Assembly (NCBI GenBank): GCA_950295325.1
Contig: OX485803.1
Coordinates: 6,016,001-6,080,000 of the forward strand
DNA: 64,000 nucleotides
From: Polytrichum commune
Taxonomy: Eukaryota; Streptophyta; Polytrichopsida; Polytrichales; Polytrichaceae
Direction: 5' to 3'
Positions 35,150 through 48,087 of the stretch are shown piece by piece. The position numbers and the translations under genes are program-made. The first letter of the stretch is position 1, and each line of letters opens with the position of its first letter. The notes under the pieces are model-generated. The model was not told the DNA's origin, ran no database searches, and saw only the letters and a program-made list of their open reading frames with translations.

Positions 35150-37450
35150 AGCACACACCGACGGCAGCAACACTAATCGAGGAGACTCGCAGATGAGTTA
35201 CAGATGAACCAGTTGAGATTGAAAGCACCGGCAGCTAGTTGCAATTGAACTGGTTGAGGGGAGAGAACCAGCCGGCAGCTGGTAATAGATGAACCGGTTG
35301 AGGTGACAGAACCGGCAGCTCGTAACAGAGGACCTAGTTGAGTTGAAAGGTCATCAGGAGCCTTACCAATTGTGCTGCAACTTTAGCAGGCGACTCAAGC
35401 AGGAGTCGGATTTGGATGCGTTTAAGGGCTGCGGCATGGAATAAACTAATCAAAAATGCTAAACTTACCTGCCACGCGGGCCGCAGGCATCAACTTACAG
35501 AATGCGAGCCCTGTCCCACCAGCATGTGCACCACACTTCCGCCACAAAAAGCAACAGATTTACAACAAGTTCTGACTTCCAAATTAATTGTTGCAGGGCG
35601 AATCAGATCAACATGGGACTTGGAAACACCAGGATCTCGACTGATTATGCCCAATCCTCCACCGGACACTCCTTAGGAGCTGCCTTGATATCAGGGATCT
35701 CTCCCTGCTTAAGCACCACTTCCCACACGAGACTGCGGGACGGCGACAGTAAGTTTTATTTTATTTTAAGGCAAGCACACTGAGATGTAAAGTGCACGAC
35801 AATATAATTTTAAAAGCATCCTTAGCTGCTGTTTTGAAATGGGGAGTAGTAGTCAAGGGAAGCAAACGATGATCAGCAAGAGTAGCAGAGAAAATCACCA
35901 GTTGAGACTACAGCTAGTTGCAGATGAACTGGTCGAGGGGAGAGAACCGGCAGCCCTGACCCAGTTAAGTTCAGAGGTCACACATGAACCGGTTGTGGTC
36001 ACAGATTCGGCAACTCGACACATATGAACCGGTTTAAGGCAGTGGATCCGGCAGCTAGTGACAGATGACCCGGTTGAGTTAAGGGGTAACCAATGAAGCA
36101 CAAGGCTGCAACATTACAGAATATGCCTACTTTAATGGAAATTTGAAGGTGGTCAACAGATAGTCGGTTGGACCTCCAAACACTAGGATCTCAACCAACT
36201 ATGCTCCAATATCTCTGCAAACACCAGGATCTCAACAAACTATGCTCAAAATCTCTGCAAAAACTAGCATCTCAACCAACTATGCTCAAATATCTCTGCA
36301 CACACAAGGATCTCAACCAACTATGCTCAAAATCTCTGCAAAAACTAGCATCTCAACCAACTATGCTCAAATATCTCTGCACACACAAGGATCTCAACCA
36401 ACTATGCTCAAAATCTCTGCAATCACTAGTTGGAAACAAACTAACGACGATCTGATCCATTAGCACATACACACACATTGCTACAGAAGAAATCTTCAAG
36501 AGCGGAAATATTCCTAAGCGGCTCCTCCAATGATTCACACAGCAGCAGCTGAAAAGTGAGAGAGCGAGAGCAATCGAGTTCATCTAAGAGAGAGCAGTGG
36601 AGTTGGGTTGAGTTGAATGGGAAAGAGGGACAGGTGCTTCACAGTGGAGCCAGTGGAGAGTTCGGAGCGGGCCAGAGGAGCGTGCCACCTGTTTTTTTCC
36701 CCCAAGTTGAAAATAGCCGTTTCCAATGACGACAGCTAGCTACAGATGAACTAGTTGAGTTCAAGAAAACCGACCGCTAATTACAGATGAACCGGCTAAG
36801 TCAGTGGGCCAGGTCGTGGAGTGGGGCGGCCAGTGGACAGAGTCATTTCCACAGAAGGGGGAAACCAGCTGACAGATACTTGAAGCCATTTATAGCAACA
36901 AATCAATTACAGATGACAGATGACTCGCTTGAATTGAGGGCTTGCTGGGGCAACGAGGTCGTGCCCACCTGTCACCTCCCTAAGAGTTATTTTCAACTCT
37001 AGGAGAGCCGGTAGAGCTATAGATGACCGGCATTTATTTACAAAGGAACATGTTGAATTTGGATTAATTACACAGGAGCTATGTTCGGGAAGAACCGGCA
37101 GATGAATCGGTTGAGCTCGAGAGATAACCGGTTGGATTATAGAACCGTCGGGCTCTTGACAGACTATGCCCAAAAACTTCCTGAACACTGAACGGGAACC
37201 GACAGCTAATTACAGATGAACATGTTTTGTCTGAAGGATAACCGGTCATGGTGAGATATCCGGTTGAGAGATACCCAGTTGAAAGGCAACCGGTTGAGTC
37301 GTAAGATAACCAGCTGAAGCTCAAGACTGCGGGGGTATTACCGACCATTTTAAAGGAGATTATAGAGTATTCTCCAATTCGGTAAAGGGGAACCAAAGGA
37401 TGTCAACATGTAACCGGTTCGACTTGCAAACATTAGGGTCTATACCTCTT
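35150..37450 (+). repeat. R3 repeat region: degenerate ~41-bp minisatellite with AACCGGTT
   Basis: A unit of the form ACAGATGAACCGGTTGAG plus GAGAACCGGCAGCTAGTT recurs many times. Adjacent copies near 35,206, 35,247, 35,288 and 35,327, and near 35,983, 36,024 and 36,064, are 39-41 bp apart. The centre is often the perfect palindrome AACCGGTT. The stretch also contains AGGATCTCGACTGATTATGC motifs. Single, fuller copies at 42,820-43,040 and (minus strand) 5110-5310 show that this is an amplified part of a dispersed repeat, perhaps a retrotransposon LTR; no terminus was found. Confidence 0.65.
36186..36428 (+). repeat. Six 40/41-bp units in three 81-bp dimers
   Basis: Units alternate between 40 and 41 bp: GGATCTCAACCAACTATGCT+CAAAATCTCTGCAAAAACTA and GCATCTCAACCAACTATGCT+CAAATATCTCTGCACACACAA. 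The last four units are nearly identical, so dimer amplification is recent. The 81-bp period is a multiple of three, which explains an incidental open frame across it. Confidence 0.92.
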
Positions 37451-40400
37451 AAAAATTTCTAGAATATATATATATATCCCGATCACATGCCGTTCAAACA
37501 ATTCTGGACAGTTCGGATGGCTCCGCCATATTATTTTCCAAGGCTCCTTAAAATTAGCTTGGAGATGTGTCAAGGAATATCATGCCGATTATGCCACATA
37601 CTGATTGTACGCGGACACACGGGCCAAGGGTCAAGTAAAAATCATGGCAAATGGCAGATATGAACTTTCTTCGACTTTCAAGTTGCATGCAAGAGGAAGA
37701 CATACAAGAGATCCTGAGGACAGGATCTACTCACTGGGGAGGGTAAAATGTTCACCACAATCTCAACGACGAAAGGGGAGAATCACCAAAATCGCCACAT
37801 GAGAAGGATTATGTAATGAGGTTTACGAGGGCCAACGGACCGGTTACCAAATTAGTAAATTAGTAACTACGTAAAGTTAAATGGCCAAAAATTAGTAAGT
37901 CATTTAGATTAGTAGGTTATGTAGGAGGCAAGTAAACATTAGTTAGTTGCTAGGTAATTAGTAAGCCACATAGCGAGCCACCTTGGATTAGTAGGCTCCA
38001 TGTCGGTTAATTACCACCTTAGCCACATAGGTGAGGAGACCGGAGGTGGAAGACAATGTAAGACCAAGAAATGACTTCTTGAACTACTCTCCGAATTACT
38101 CCAAACTTAGATATGCATAAGTAGATTTTAGGAAGCAATCTACCGCATTTTGAAGAAGAAGAATACATGTTCTCCTTATGAGGATTTTGATGGACATTCT
38201 TCAATTACTTAAACAAAAAGAAAGATATAGCAAATTAGGAGAGTGGTACATGTTAGACACCATCTCTCAATATATATAGAGTTAGAATTAGAGTTAGAAC
38301 ACCTAACTTTACTTATTTACGACGATAGGCTACACGAGATCTAGGTCCTTTGTATCTTTACCATTTTGGAATACAAGAGCTTCAAGCTCACACCTTCATC
38401 CTAGTTATTCGAGGTAGAGACAAAGTAAAATTTTAGCTTAGACATAGACAAGTTGAGTGATTGTGAAAGGAACTTGAGCAATTGCAAATGAGACTTGAAA
38501 AGTGTTATAGCAACTTACATGAGGTGAGGTAGTTGTAAGGAAAATTATTATTATAGAAACACACATGAGGTGAGATAGTTGTAAGAAGAATCATAGGAGC
38601 TCACATGAAGTAAGATAGTTGTAAGAGTTGAAAGGAAATTGTGTGATTGAGAGGTTATAGAAACTCACAAGAGGTGAGAGTAATTGTAGTGTTGAAAGGC
38701 AATTGTGTAAATGACTGAAGTTGGTTACCGGAAACTTGTGAGAATTATGAAGTTACGTATATGAGTAAGGATAATAGGAAGTATGCATTAAGGACAATTA
38801 ATGATGACGCATATCTATATACATTCTAAATTTGATTAAGTGGACTTGCTCAAACATAACTAAATCATAATTAATCCTTATATATATATATATATATCTA
38901 CTTCATTCTACTATCATTCCATTCCGTAATGATCACTAAATCTATGACTACATGATCGTATTATTGATTGGCGTATATAAGACCTTCACACAACTAAAGG
39001 TTGTATTAAAATAACATGTATCTATTTATAACTGAAACCTTCAAATAACTAAAAGGCCGTACTAAAAATATTATATATCTATTTATAGACGATACCTTCA
39101 AACGACTAAACAGCTGCATTAAAAATAGACTGTATCTATTTATACGGTAGTTGGGACTGAAATGTAATTTATTACATTGAGAGATGGTTATAAAACGGGA
39201 AAACTAACTTATAGAGAAGAGTTGAAGATTGAGGGACATAGTAAGTCTTAGATAGAAAATGCAAGATGCCATATCAAAAGTTGATAAGGAAATGGGAAGT
39301 TAATATAAGAGTTGATACACATGTGAGAAGAAGTTGATACACACTTGAGGAAGAAGATTTGGATACTTGAAGAAAGTCACGTGTGACTTGGATACTTGTC
39401 ATTTGAAGAAGAAGTTACTTGTTACTCGGTACTTGGCGACTTGAAGAAACTTATGGCCATTCGGATACTTGAAGAAATATCATTAAGAGGTTGTTCTAAA
39501 AATAGATTTTATTTTATAAACACTGAGGAACCAAAGGACACACGAGGGGAAGAAAATTATTATGAGAGGAATAACTAAGTGAGTTAATAAACTCAAGGAT
39601 GCCTCCTCAAGAGCCGATAAGAAAATGGAAAATTAGTATAGGCATTACTACACATGTGACGAGGAAATCTCCTTCACATGGGAAAAGAGTATCTAATAAA
39701 CACTTCATTATTGTTAAAATACTATCAACACATGTTTCAACGGAGGGAAGTTCCGGTGGTGGAAACTAACAATTAGGATACTAAAGATAAGACTTGCAAG
39801 AGAGGGAAGAGTTTTGGAACGATAAGTAACTTGGCTCATTGAAGATGACTACTTGGCTACTTACCGAATATAAAAGGAAGGACAACCGCGAGATGATAAT
39901 AACGCACAACGAGGAAATTAGGTAGTTAGGTCATCATAATCCGGACGACGCTCTAAGTCACTACGATACGGTCATCCCTAGGAACAAGTGGAGGTAGTTG
40001 AGCTCTACAGTCGCCTCCAACCAAAACCCTACATCGACCCAAAAAACATCATGGTGAACCAAACGACAAGCGCACAGAGAAAGCGGCAGAAGCGATGTTG
40101 TGTGAGAGAAGACGCGGAGTACTGCGGCCCACGCGCATCAAGCGGCTTCGCAAATAATGCAAGGATTATGTTTTTTTATTCTTATAATGGTATCATTGGT
40201 AATCGTTTTGAAGTACGCGACCACCCACTTTGAGACCCAAAAGTAGATCACTAAGTGCTTGGAGTTGGACGCTTCTATCCTAGACATGTGGGAAGCATTG
40301 AATGCGGCTTGAGTCTTGTTTTTTGGACATTATGTTTAGATAGATGTGCCAAAAGCACCTCGTACGTCATTTTTAACAACAAGGAAGTACTCAATTTAAG

Positions 40401-40593
40401 CCTATTTTAATTTTTGTTTCTAGGTCTAGATTCAAGTAGTGCGCAGTTTGGGATTCAATGCATCTATGTATTTGAACTCATCCATGATGACTCGAAGGGC
40501 TATAGTAAAAATAATTCCCCTATAAGTTGAGGGCTAGAATCTTGGATGCTATTTCTAAAGTAATTTTTTATGAAAAAAGTACACTAAGTAGTT
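37451..40593. other. Repeat-rich non-coding stretch
   Basis: At 38,507-38,720 about four ~60-bp imperfect copies contain CATGAGGTGAGATAGTTGTAAG-like cores. At 38,985-39,150 three ~62-bp copies contain ACCTTCAAATAACTAAAAGG and ATCTATTTATA. An open stretch at 39,988-40,233 (VELYSRLQPKPYIDPKNIMV) has no recognised family. Short AT runs lie at 37,460 and 38,880. Confidence 0.45.
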
Positions 40594-40595
40594 TA

Positions 40596-40785
40596 TTGAG
40601 TGTCACTTACTATTTGGAATTACACAATGCTATAACTAGGTATTGTATATCTCTCTTTTTTGCCAACAAAGGTCAAAGTGGTTGTTTGGACATTGTAAAA
40701 CTTAAACTTCTTTACTTGATAAATAAATGTACATTAATAGGGAAATATATAGCATGTGTGACTCCAAATAGTATGTGACACTCAA
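40596..40785. mobile_element. 190-bp MITE with TA target duplication
   Basis: Terminal inverted repeats of about 38 bp start TTGAGTGTCACTTACTATTT on the left and, read from the other end, TTGAGTGTCACATACTATTT. Both continue GGA-T-ACACA-TGCTATA. The element is flanked on both sides by TA, as for Tc1/mariner (Stowaway-like) elements. No ORF. Confidence 0.8.
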
Positions 40786-40787
40786 TA

Positions 40788-42815
40788 CAATAGTTATTGT
40801 AGTTTCTAGGTTGTAGAATAGGTCATTTCGTTTTTACCTTCCCCGTGAATGAGTTTACATAGACATTACAAATCTCTAGCCTCGTGTAGCATTTCACTTC
40901 CCAACACCCGTCATTGGTGGTGCAATACATATCTACCCCTATAGGTATATACTATATCTAGAGAAACCTTTAGGGGTAAACCTTTGATATTTAGATTTAT
41001 TAATAAGCCTATTATTTTTGCTAAATTTAACTATGATTCATGTTGAGTAATTCAACACTTTGACTTTGATTAAGGTGTTAATTAGGTGTTAAACCCTGGG
41101 GGGGTTATCCAAGCATTAATATTTTCACTGTCCTTGATGGTAGGTGTTGTGAATATGTACTCCCTCGTACATGTTGAGGATACATATAACAATCAAAGTT
41201 ACCATATGGGGTATTACTCAAACCCAACATTGAACCTCAAAACAACACTATGCACCTGAGTCAAACATTTTGGGGCTATGAATTATATGACTTGCAATAC
41301 ATAGTGTTGGTTCTTGGGTGTGCATGCTTTGATTAAACCTTTGTCTGCAATTCGTGGATTTCATTTGATAAATTAATTTTCAATCCATGAAACAAAAAAG
41401 TCCATCATAGGATAATCCTACCAATTAGAGCTTATTAAAGTTCTTGAATATTGATACAAATAGCCTCACAATGTGGGAATAAAATAAAATAAAATTTAAA
41501 ATAGATGTTGTTTTATGAATTGACGTGAATGGGAGCGTGTTTGTCTGACCTAGTCATGTTCTTCCTAGCTTTAGGATAGGGTCTCACACTATGGGAATTG
41601 TGCAATCTTATTACCAATTCTTTTCAAGAATAATGATATAAAATTTATGAATGTGGATTCACCATCTACCATATTCGTAGATTGTAAAGCTATCTAGTGA
41701 AATATAGCCACAATGTATACTTGATGTAGTGTGGCCCACATTATTCATTATCAACCCATGCAATGATAGTGCAATATGTTCACTCTTGTTGATGCAACAT
41801 GACAATTCATGAAGGCTATTCTAAATTATAGTGAACTTCCCAAGAAGTCAACAATGTCCAAAAATCCCAAGTCTTTTGGTTGATTGACCTACTCACAATG
41901 TCTTGTATTTTTGTAAATTATGTAAACATGAAGAAGAAAAGAGTTGATGTGCCCAAGAGAAAATTTTGAAGGCCATGTACTAGTACCACCATTTTCCCCT
42001 GAAGCAAATTTAACATTTTGTAAGGCTATCAAAAGGCTATTTTGATGTTTAAATGTCCTTAAAATTGTGTGAATCTCCCTATTTACTACTTGCAATACAT
42101 GGACCCTTGGGATCAATGACAAATTTGGCTAAAGATATAGAGTTTACTAAAAGAATGAAAGTAAGCATCCATATATCTTGTCATTACAAAGCCTCCCAAA
42201 AAATTACACTGGGTGGAAATGAAAAATTATAAATACTAATCATCGATTACTTTCTAAAATGGTCATGAGAACTTGGCTAAATTCATCATTCATCCATAAT
42301 AACAAAGTCTTGCAAAAATATGTGTCTTAATAATGGCCACTATTATCACTTGCATTGTTATATTATAGTCTTCCACATGCCAACACTTGGAAGGTTGAAT
42401 ACGTTACTACATATTCCTAACTTTGTGGTTATCCAACCAATACCTCACATTTGTAAGGAAAAGTAAATTAGCTAATGAGTTTGAAGCAAAATTTTAAATG
42501 TTTTGGGCAGAATGAGTTCAGTGTTGACATACCATACGTATTTTACTACCATACTAAATCAGATACATAGTACAATGGTAAACCACACGATTCACGTAGT
42601 GTCATGTAGTTGCCATAACTCTCATAACAAGAATGAGAAAGTTGTTTGCTTGTAAGGCTACTAATATAGGCATGCATTGTCCCAATTCTTTGCACTTGAC
42701 ACATCTTCTTAATTGGTCGCCCCACCTTTCCATAAATTCATAGAATGGTGTGATGATAAACTACCATCACCACCAATTATCCATTTGTATATTAGAATTG
42801 CAAACTATTGAGAAC
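40788..42815. other. AT-rich spacer, nothing recognised
   Basis: No ORF with coding character, no clear tandem repeat and no terminal repeats were seen. The sequence looks like old intergenic DNA. Confidence 0.35.
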
Positions 42816-42819
42816 CAAC

Positions 42820-43040
42820 GGTTAGTTACATATGAATTGGTTGAGTTTGAGAAATAACCGGTTGAAGTTGGAGACTTCAGGAGAATCACCGATCATTTTA
42901 GAGGAATCTATAGAATATACCTCAAATGAATGAAAGCAAAACCAGAATATGTCAACATGGAACCAGCTAGATTTAGAATCACTAGGATCTTGACCGACTA
43001 TGCCCAAAATCTTCCCAGGCACTGCTTGGATTCTCCTATT
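42820..43040 (+). repeat. Single fuller copy of repeat family R3
   Basis: Contains in order ACGGTTAGTTACATATGAAT, ATAACCGGTTGAAG, GACTTCAGGAGAATCACCGA, ATGTCAACATGGAACCAG, and CACTAGGATCTTGACCGACT with ATGCCCAAAATC. The same order is found at 5110-5310 on the other strand and partly at 37,200-37,440. Confidence 0.65.
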
Positions 43041-43568
43041 GAGAACCTTAAATGAAGGAATTGAACAAGCACACATTACATTAAATTGGTGAAGGGTCTT
43101 ATCACAAAAAAATGCTTAGGTTAAAGATCTTTGGTTCACATTTAGATATTGTAATTTGCTTTATGCTAAACATACTTTGAGCCACACAACCTGATGTTGT
43201 GAATGATTTTGATAAGATGTGGTGTGTCAAAGGCCTTACTATCACTAAGAGTGTTATGTGGAAGATTAAAGCCAATATGGGTATTATTACTTGATGCCCC
43301 GTGGGTCCATGGGTGGCGTTTTTTCTCGCAGTGGTTTGTTTTGGTTACATTTAGCAATTGAATCTTTTCGATTTGAACCAAAAAAAAACTAAAAACTCTG
43401 AGCCACACTTTACTCGTAGTTGAAATTTAGCAGTTCCAATATAGTTCAAGGTTCGTATGGGAAAGGTTTTGGAAAATCCTAAAGGTACTAGGTTTGTTTA
43501 GGCAAAATATTACAATAATCATTATAGTTTGGGTAAGGTACAAAATATTCATGTACAATGTTACTTAT
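43041..43568. other. Spacer, nothing recognised
   Basis: No coding frame or repeat was identified in this short AT-rich interval between the R3 copy and LTR-like element 1. Confidence 0.35.
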
Positions 43569-44920
43569 TGTGAGCCCAATATGGTGCCCACATGTGTTCT
43601 TAATCGCAAGGGGTTAACAAAACTTGGACTTTCATTTGTGTTCAAATATTCAAAAACATAAAAACAAGTTGTGTTCTTAGTTATTAGCTGAATTTAGTTG
43701 AAGCTAGGGTGTTAGTACTTGAGTGCTAGTAGGAATGGTTAGAGTTATTTAGAAGTTGGTTAATGGGGTTCCTAGGCTAAAGGCTTAAGATTAGTAAACG
43801 GGGTTTTATTAACCTATATAGATAGTCACTAGATTTTGGCACATCCGCATGTGGATGCGAGTTGTATGTAAGAGACTGGATTAAGGTCTGGACCGACCCG
43901 GGTTCGAATCCGGTTGGTTCCATTGACTGGTGCTATCCCAAGATGAGCTAGTGGTAAAAGCAGGAATAGTCTATAGGCGGATACGGAGAAGAAGTTACTA
44001 CATATGTATAAGTAGAACCTTCTCAATTACTTTTCATATTTTAGGGGCATTTTACTTATATTCACCTAACCGCTCACGGTTTATTAGGTTCGCGGGTTAA
44101 TTGGAAAGGAAGTCAATGGTTCAAATTAAATTTAAGTTAAGTAATTCGTACGAAGAAGTCAAGATACTTGCGAAGGACACAAGGATGGCAACGAACGGAA
44201 GATGAAGACGAATGAAGGATGGCAACGAACGGTGGATGAAGCCGGACGGATGAAGACCGTTTGATCAAGTGGATGGAAGACCAAGACCGTTGGATCTAGG
44301 GATGACGGCTAGGGATAACGGCTAGGGATGACGGCTTGAGTATGATGGCCGGCAATTCCAACCGTTAGATGTGAGTATGGTTAGATCTACGGCCAGTAAG
44401 GCTTGGTGATGGAAGGGGGTAGTCCCCCGAAGGGAAGGGCGGAGGCTCTTTCCCTCGCTCTCACTCTTGCGACTAGGACTATCTCCCTCGCTCTCACTCT
44501 TACGACTATGATTATCTCTCTCTCTCTCTCTCCTTCCTCTCTATGAATGTGAGCTCTTAGAGCTAGAGAATATGTGGGCTTAGCTAGTTGGAGTTAGGAG
44601 AACGGGCCGAGTTAGGAGCCGGGTATGGACCATTGGCGAACCGGCCGATCATGGGGAAGGCCTAAGGACACTAATGACACTTAGATGGTAGGCTATGTAA
44701 TTAGGGATTTAAGTGTTGGTGTGTAAGTAACTTAGGAAGAAGGAAAATAGTATTTTTCAATGCTTGTATCCTTATTATGAAATACATTGGTGTGCAAGAT
44801 TTGATGGGAAATGTAATGGATTCTCACGAAGTTGGTAAGATGGAGTCATGAGAATACGAATGTGATGCCCATTTCTTCACCCGGACTAAGACGCTTAAGG
44901 GTGGGCGGTTTGGCCTCACA
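43569..44920 (-). mobile_element. LTR-like element 1, 1352 bp, target duplication CTTAT
   Basis: Plus strand begins TGTGAGCCCAATATGGTGCC and ends GGCGGTTTGGCCTCACA. It is flanked by perfect 5-bp duplications CTTAT (43,564-43,568 and 44,921-44,925). Reverse-complemented, its ends match those of the elements at 46,407 and 49,882 (CACCCTTAAGCGTCTTAGTC near the start, GTGGGCACCATATTGGGCTC near the end). TG...CA ends and 5-bp duplications fit a solo LTR; no internal region or coding sequence is seen. It includes a CT-rich tract at about 44,450-44,540. Confidence 0.8.
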
Positions 44921-44925
44921 CTTAT

Positions 44926-46046
44926 ACATAAATAAACATTGAATGCTCATGTTTCACACTCTTTATTGCACAAATATCCATATCTTAACCTAAACTCACT
45001 CTACCACTATTCTTATGATTTATTGGATTAACATTATTCTTTTTAATCATGTTTGCATTCACATATAGCAAATCCGAATTTAAGAAGCTATAAGGTAGAT
45101 AGGTCTTAAATGGTGAATTTTTTTACCAACTAACTCACTTCTCATAGGATATTAAATACATGATTAGGAGAAGATAGTTAGAAAATTCAAATTGAGGGTG
45201 TACCCACTTCTTTCATTTATTTTAGATCATAGGAATGTCCTATTCATTATCAAAGTGAAGAGTCTTATACTCGTTAAATGGTCATACATGTTCCCTAGTT
45301 TTGTTGACATTTGATTCTCAAATAAATATGGTAGATTGACAAAGAAATCCAATCTCTTCTAAATTCTTTTAAATTCACATTTGATAATATCAATGAGACT
45401 TTTCTTGCTAAAAAGTGGCACTCTTTCCATCTCTCGGGGAAGAAACTATACTAAATATGATGTTTAGTGTCATCAATTCTAATTATGTGCTCAATACTAA
45501 TAGTGAACCGCAGTATAGGTCACCAACACTAACTGTTAACTCAACATATTTGTCATTCCCTGTAATCTTTTTGGGGGATTATAGATTTACAGTGTTGTGA
45601 TTATCGTTGCTTACCAAGTAGTTTTTCATCCTAATTTCAATCATCCGTGACGATATTTCATCACAAGTTGTTGACTAGAGAGGGTAGGGTTTGGCCAATG
45701 GGGGAACTCATCCATCATCCATGACAATATTTCTTCACTTATTCATAAGAAGTGTTATCCGAAAAGCTTCCATAATGACATAAATATACCATATGAAACT
45801 AAATATCATATTTACTGTAGATTACCTACATCTCAAGGATTTTTTTAAATATAAATGTGAATTGTACTTGAGGCAATCATTGACATCATCACAATACAAG
45901 ATCTTTGTCGCTTACTACGTCTCAAATCACAAACTTGTCATCAAAACTGGTCCACTATCCCTTTCTCTAGAGATAATAGATTATTTCACTCTTGCTCTTA
46001 TAATATGAGGCACACTTTGTACTAGAGTGTCCCCTATACAACCCCA
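44926..46046. other. Spacer with a diverged R1 copy
   Basis: At 45,245-45,340 a diverged copy of R1 (TCGTTAAATGGTCATACATG, then TTTTGTTGACATTTGATTC) is recognisable against 13,010-13,060 and 9700-9745. No gene is seen. Confidence 0.4.
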
Positions 46047-46049
46047 TTA

Positions 46050-48084
46050 GAGCATCCCCACCAGACCGGGCATGGGGCATGCCAACGCCAAAAATGGGGC
46101 ATCCCGGGTTCTTAGGTGGCGGTACCGGCATTAATTGAGCCCCACCAATGTCCGGTCCCCCATAATTTAGAACCGGCCTAGGTATATTAAAGACTCTCCC
46201 CCGCCATAAATGGTTCATATAACGGCCCTCCTCCGGCCCGCCAAGAGATTACTTTAATATCAGATACTCCGATATCCTACTTTATCCCATGTCAGATAAT
46301 AGGTGTCGTTGTCTTATTGATTGCTTCCTATTTATACCGGGGGTATGCCTAGGCTTTGGTGGGCTTTGACTCAAGATGAGCTGCCCCGCCCAAGATGGAG
46401 GGCTCCTGTCAGCCACAAACCCTCCCCCTTAAGCGTCGTAGTCCGGATGAAGGGTTTGCAACTAACATACAATTAATGGACAATCCTTGAGCTAATGAAT
46501 CCCCGTGCCACAATCTTCCATGCCACACTTGATGCACAATTTTTATTACACCAATGCTAACCCAGGTGTTTTGAAAACACTTCACACAATTAGTCTATGC
46601 CTTAGATCCTCCTACTCTATGTGCTAATCTAATCTAACTCACTAATCACCATTCGATCCCATCAATTACATCTTACTGTTCCATTAGCCTAACTAATCAC
46701 TAATCTCCTTTTGCACGCCACTGGACTCGGATATACCCCATGTACTGGCTATTGGCCGGTGTCCAGCCCCTTCCTTTACCCGTCCAGCCGGTCCTCAGTC
46801 CTCTGTATCATTCCCCGAAGGCCACTACCTGCTAGTTATCGACCCTCCCTGGACCTCCACCGACCCAGGTCTCGGCTGTAGCCCCCAGGGCCTCTTGTGG
46901 CCACCTGATTCGGCAGTCGGCCTTCAGTCGCTCAAGGGCTCTCTTCGGCACAACTCGGAGGTCACCTCTCCCCTCAGGGCCTGGCCAGAGACACCAGGCT
47001 ACAACTAGAATCACCCACCGTCTCGCATTTCACTCTCGCCATTCCTTGCCGAGGTATCAGCCCCTTCTGCATAATTCCAGCTCGGCCATCACTCCGACTT
47101 GCCCTTTCCTGTGGCCTACAACCACACGGTCCTACTATCTGTAATGCAGAATCCCACTTCCTTTGGCAATGTAGCATTCCTGGCCGGCCACCTGCTTCAT
47201 ACCACACTCCTGATCTCCTCCATTCCCAACAGTTATGGCCCCTGGTAAGCGTGCACTTGATTGACTCTTCCCAGGGCGCCCTTGTCCTCCGAATCCTCCC
47301 TGCTCATTCCGAAGTCCCTCCCCCCAATTCTCCTTTCCTCGCAGTAATGCTCCCAGCATTTCGTTCAAACCCCGCTCGGCCCTCTCGCCTGATCCCTCCT
47401 CCCTCAGATCTCTTCAGCTTGTGAGTATTTTCCTTTTCCAGCTCATCTCTGATTCGGAGGGTGTCCAAATCCTTACCCGGCAGCTGTTTCCTTCTCCCCG
47501 AGCTAGAATTCCCCTGGCAGGGCTTCCGCGCCCAACCTTCCGTCCTTTTTCCTCATCTAACTCCTTCGACTCTGAGCTCAAATCCCCTCTGGCCGTGAGA
47601 ACCCCTCCTCCCAGTCCGAAGATCCAGTGCAGATAGCCGAAGCTCCTTTCGACCTCTCCTGGCCTTGCACCGCCCCTTCGTCGTCCACCTATCCCCATCT
47701 CTAAATGGACAGTCCCTAACCCGACAACGGTCACCAACCTGGCCCATTTGTTCGTAAAATCCCAGTCCTTGAGGCCCCCAACCCGTGAGTAACACCTAAC
47801 CAGCTATCTCGTAATTAATCCCTTCACCCTTCGTGAATTAATGCCAATTGCATTCAGTGAATCATTAAAACACTCAATACTACCCTAAAGCCTAATTCTC
47901 AATCCAAAACCACAACTTGCACTCTTTTTAGTGTTCGGCTAGCAACAATAATTTAAACACCCAGTCCTAACCAATCTTAAAGTGTTAACCACATCTGTGA
48001 GCACTATTTTGGGCTCATAGCTCCCCAAAGGTATAAAATATTATATACTCTATTTGGCGTGTACCCGATCTGGTGGGGATGCTC
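46050..48084. mobile_element. PIF/Harbinger-like MITE interrupted by a nested LTR
   Basis: The left end GAGCATCCCCACCAGACCGG (46,050) is matched in reverse complement by CCGATCTGGTGGGGATGCTC (ending 48,084). Both ends are flanked by TTA, the target duplication of PIF/Harbinger elements. Removing the nested LTR (46,407-48,019) and one of its duplications leaves about 417 bp. No transposase is encoded, so it is a non-autonomous element. Confidence 0.85.
46407..48019 (+). mobile_element. LTR-like element 2, 1613 bp, target duplication GCTCC, nested in the MITE
   Basis: Begins TGTCAGCCACAAACCCTCCC with CTTAAGCGTCGTAGTCCGG and ends TTTTGGGCTCATA. It is flanked by perfect GCTCC duplications (46,402-46,406 and 48,020-48,024). 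It is pyrimidine-rich in the middle. The 3' end is CATA where the others have CACA, probably a point change. Open frames on the minus strand here are shadows of its skewed composition. Confidence 0.8.
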
Positions 48085-48087
48085 TTA

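Noticed and set aside
36168-36463. ORFs of 73-95 codons across the 81-bp dimers
   Set aside because: Openness follows from the three-divisible period of the minisatellite; no start context or homology.
43890-43960. tRNA-like B box GGTTCGAATCC followed by an A-box-like GAGCTAGTGGTAAAAGCA
   Set aside because: The boxes are in the wrong order for a normal tRNA, no acceptor-stem pairing could be made for a permuted tRNA, and the site lies inside an LTR-like element.
46832-47795. Overlapping minus-strand ORFs rich in Gly and Arg
   Set aside because: They lie wholly inside LTR-like element 2 and reflect its purine/pyrimidine skew; several frames are open at once.
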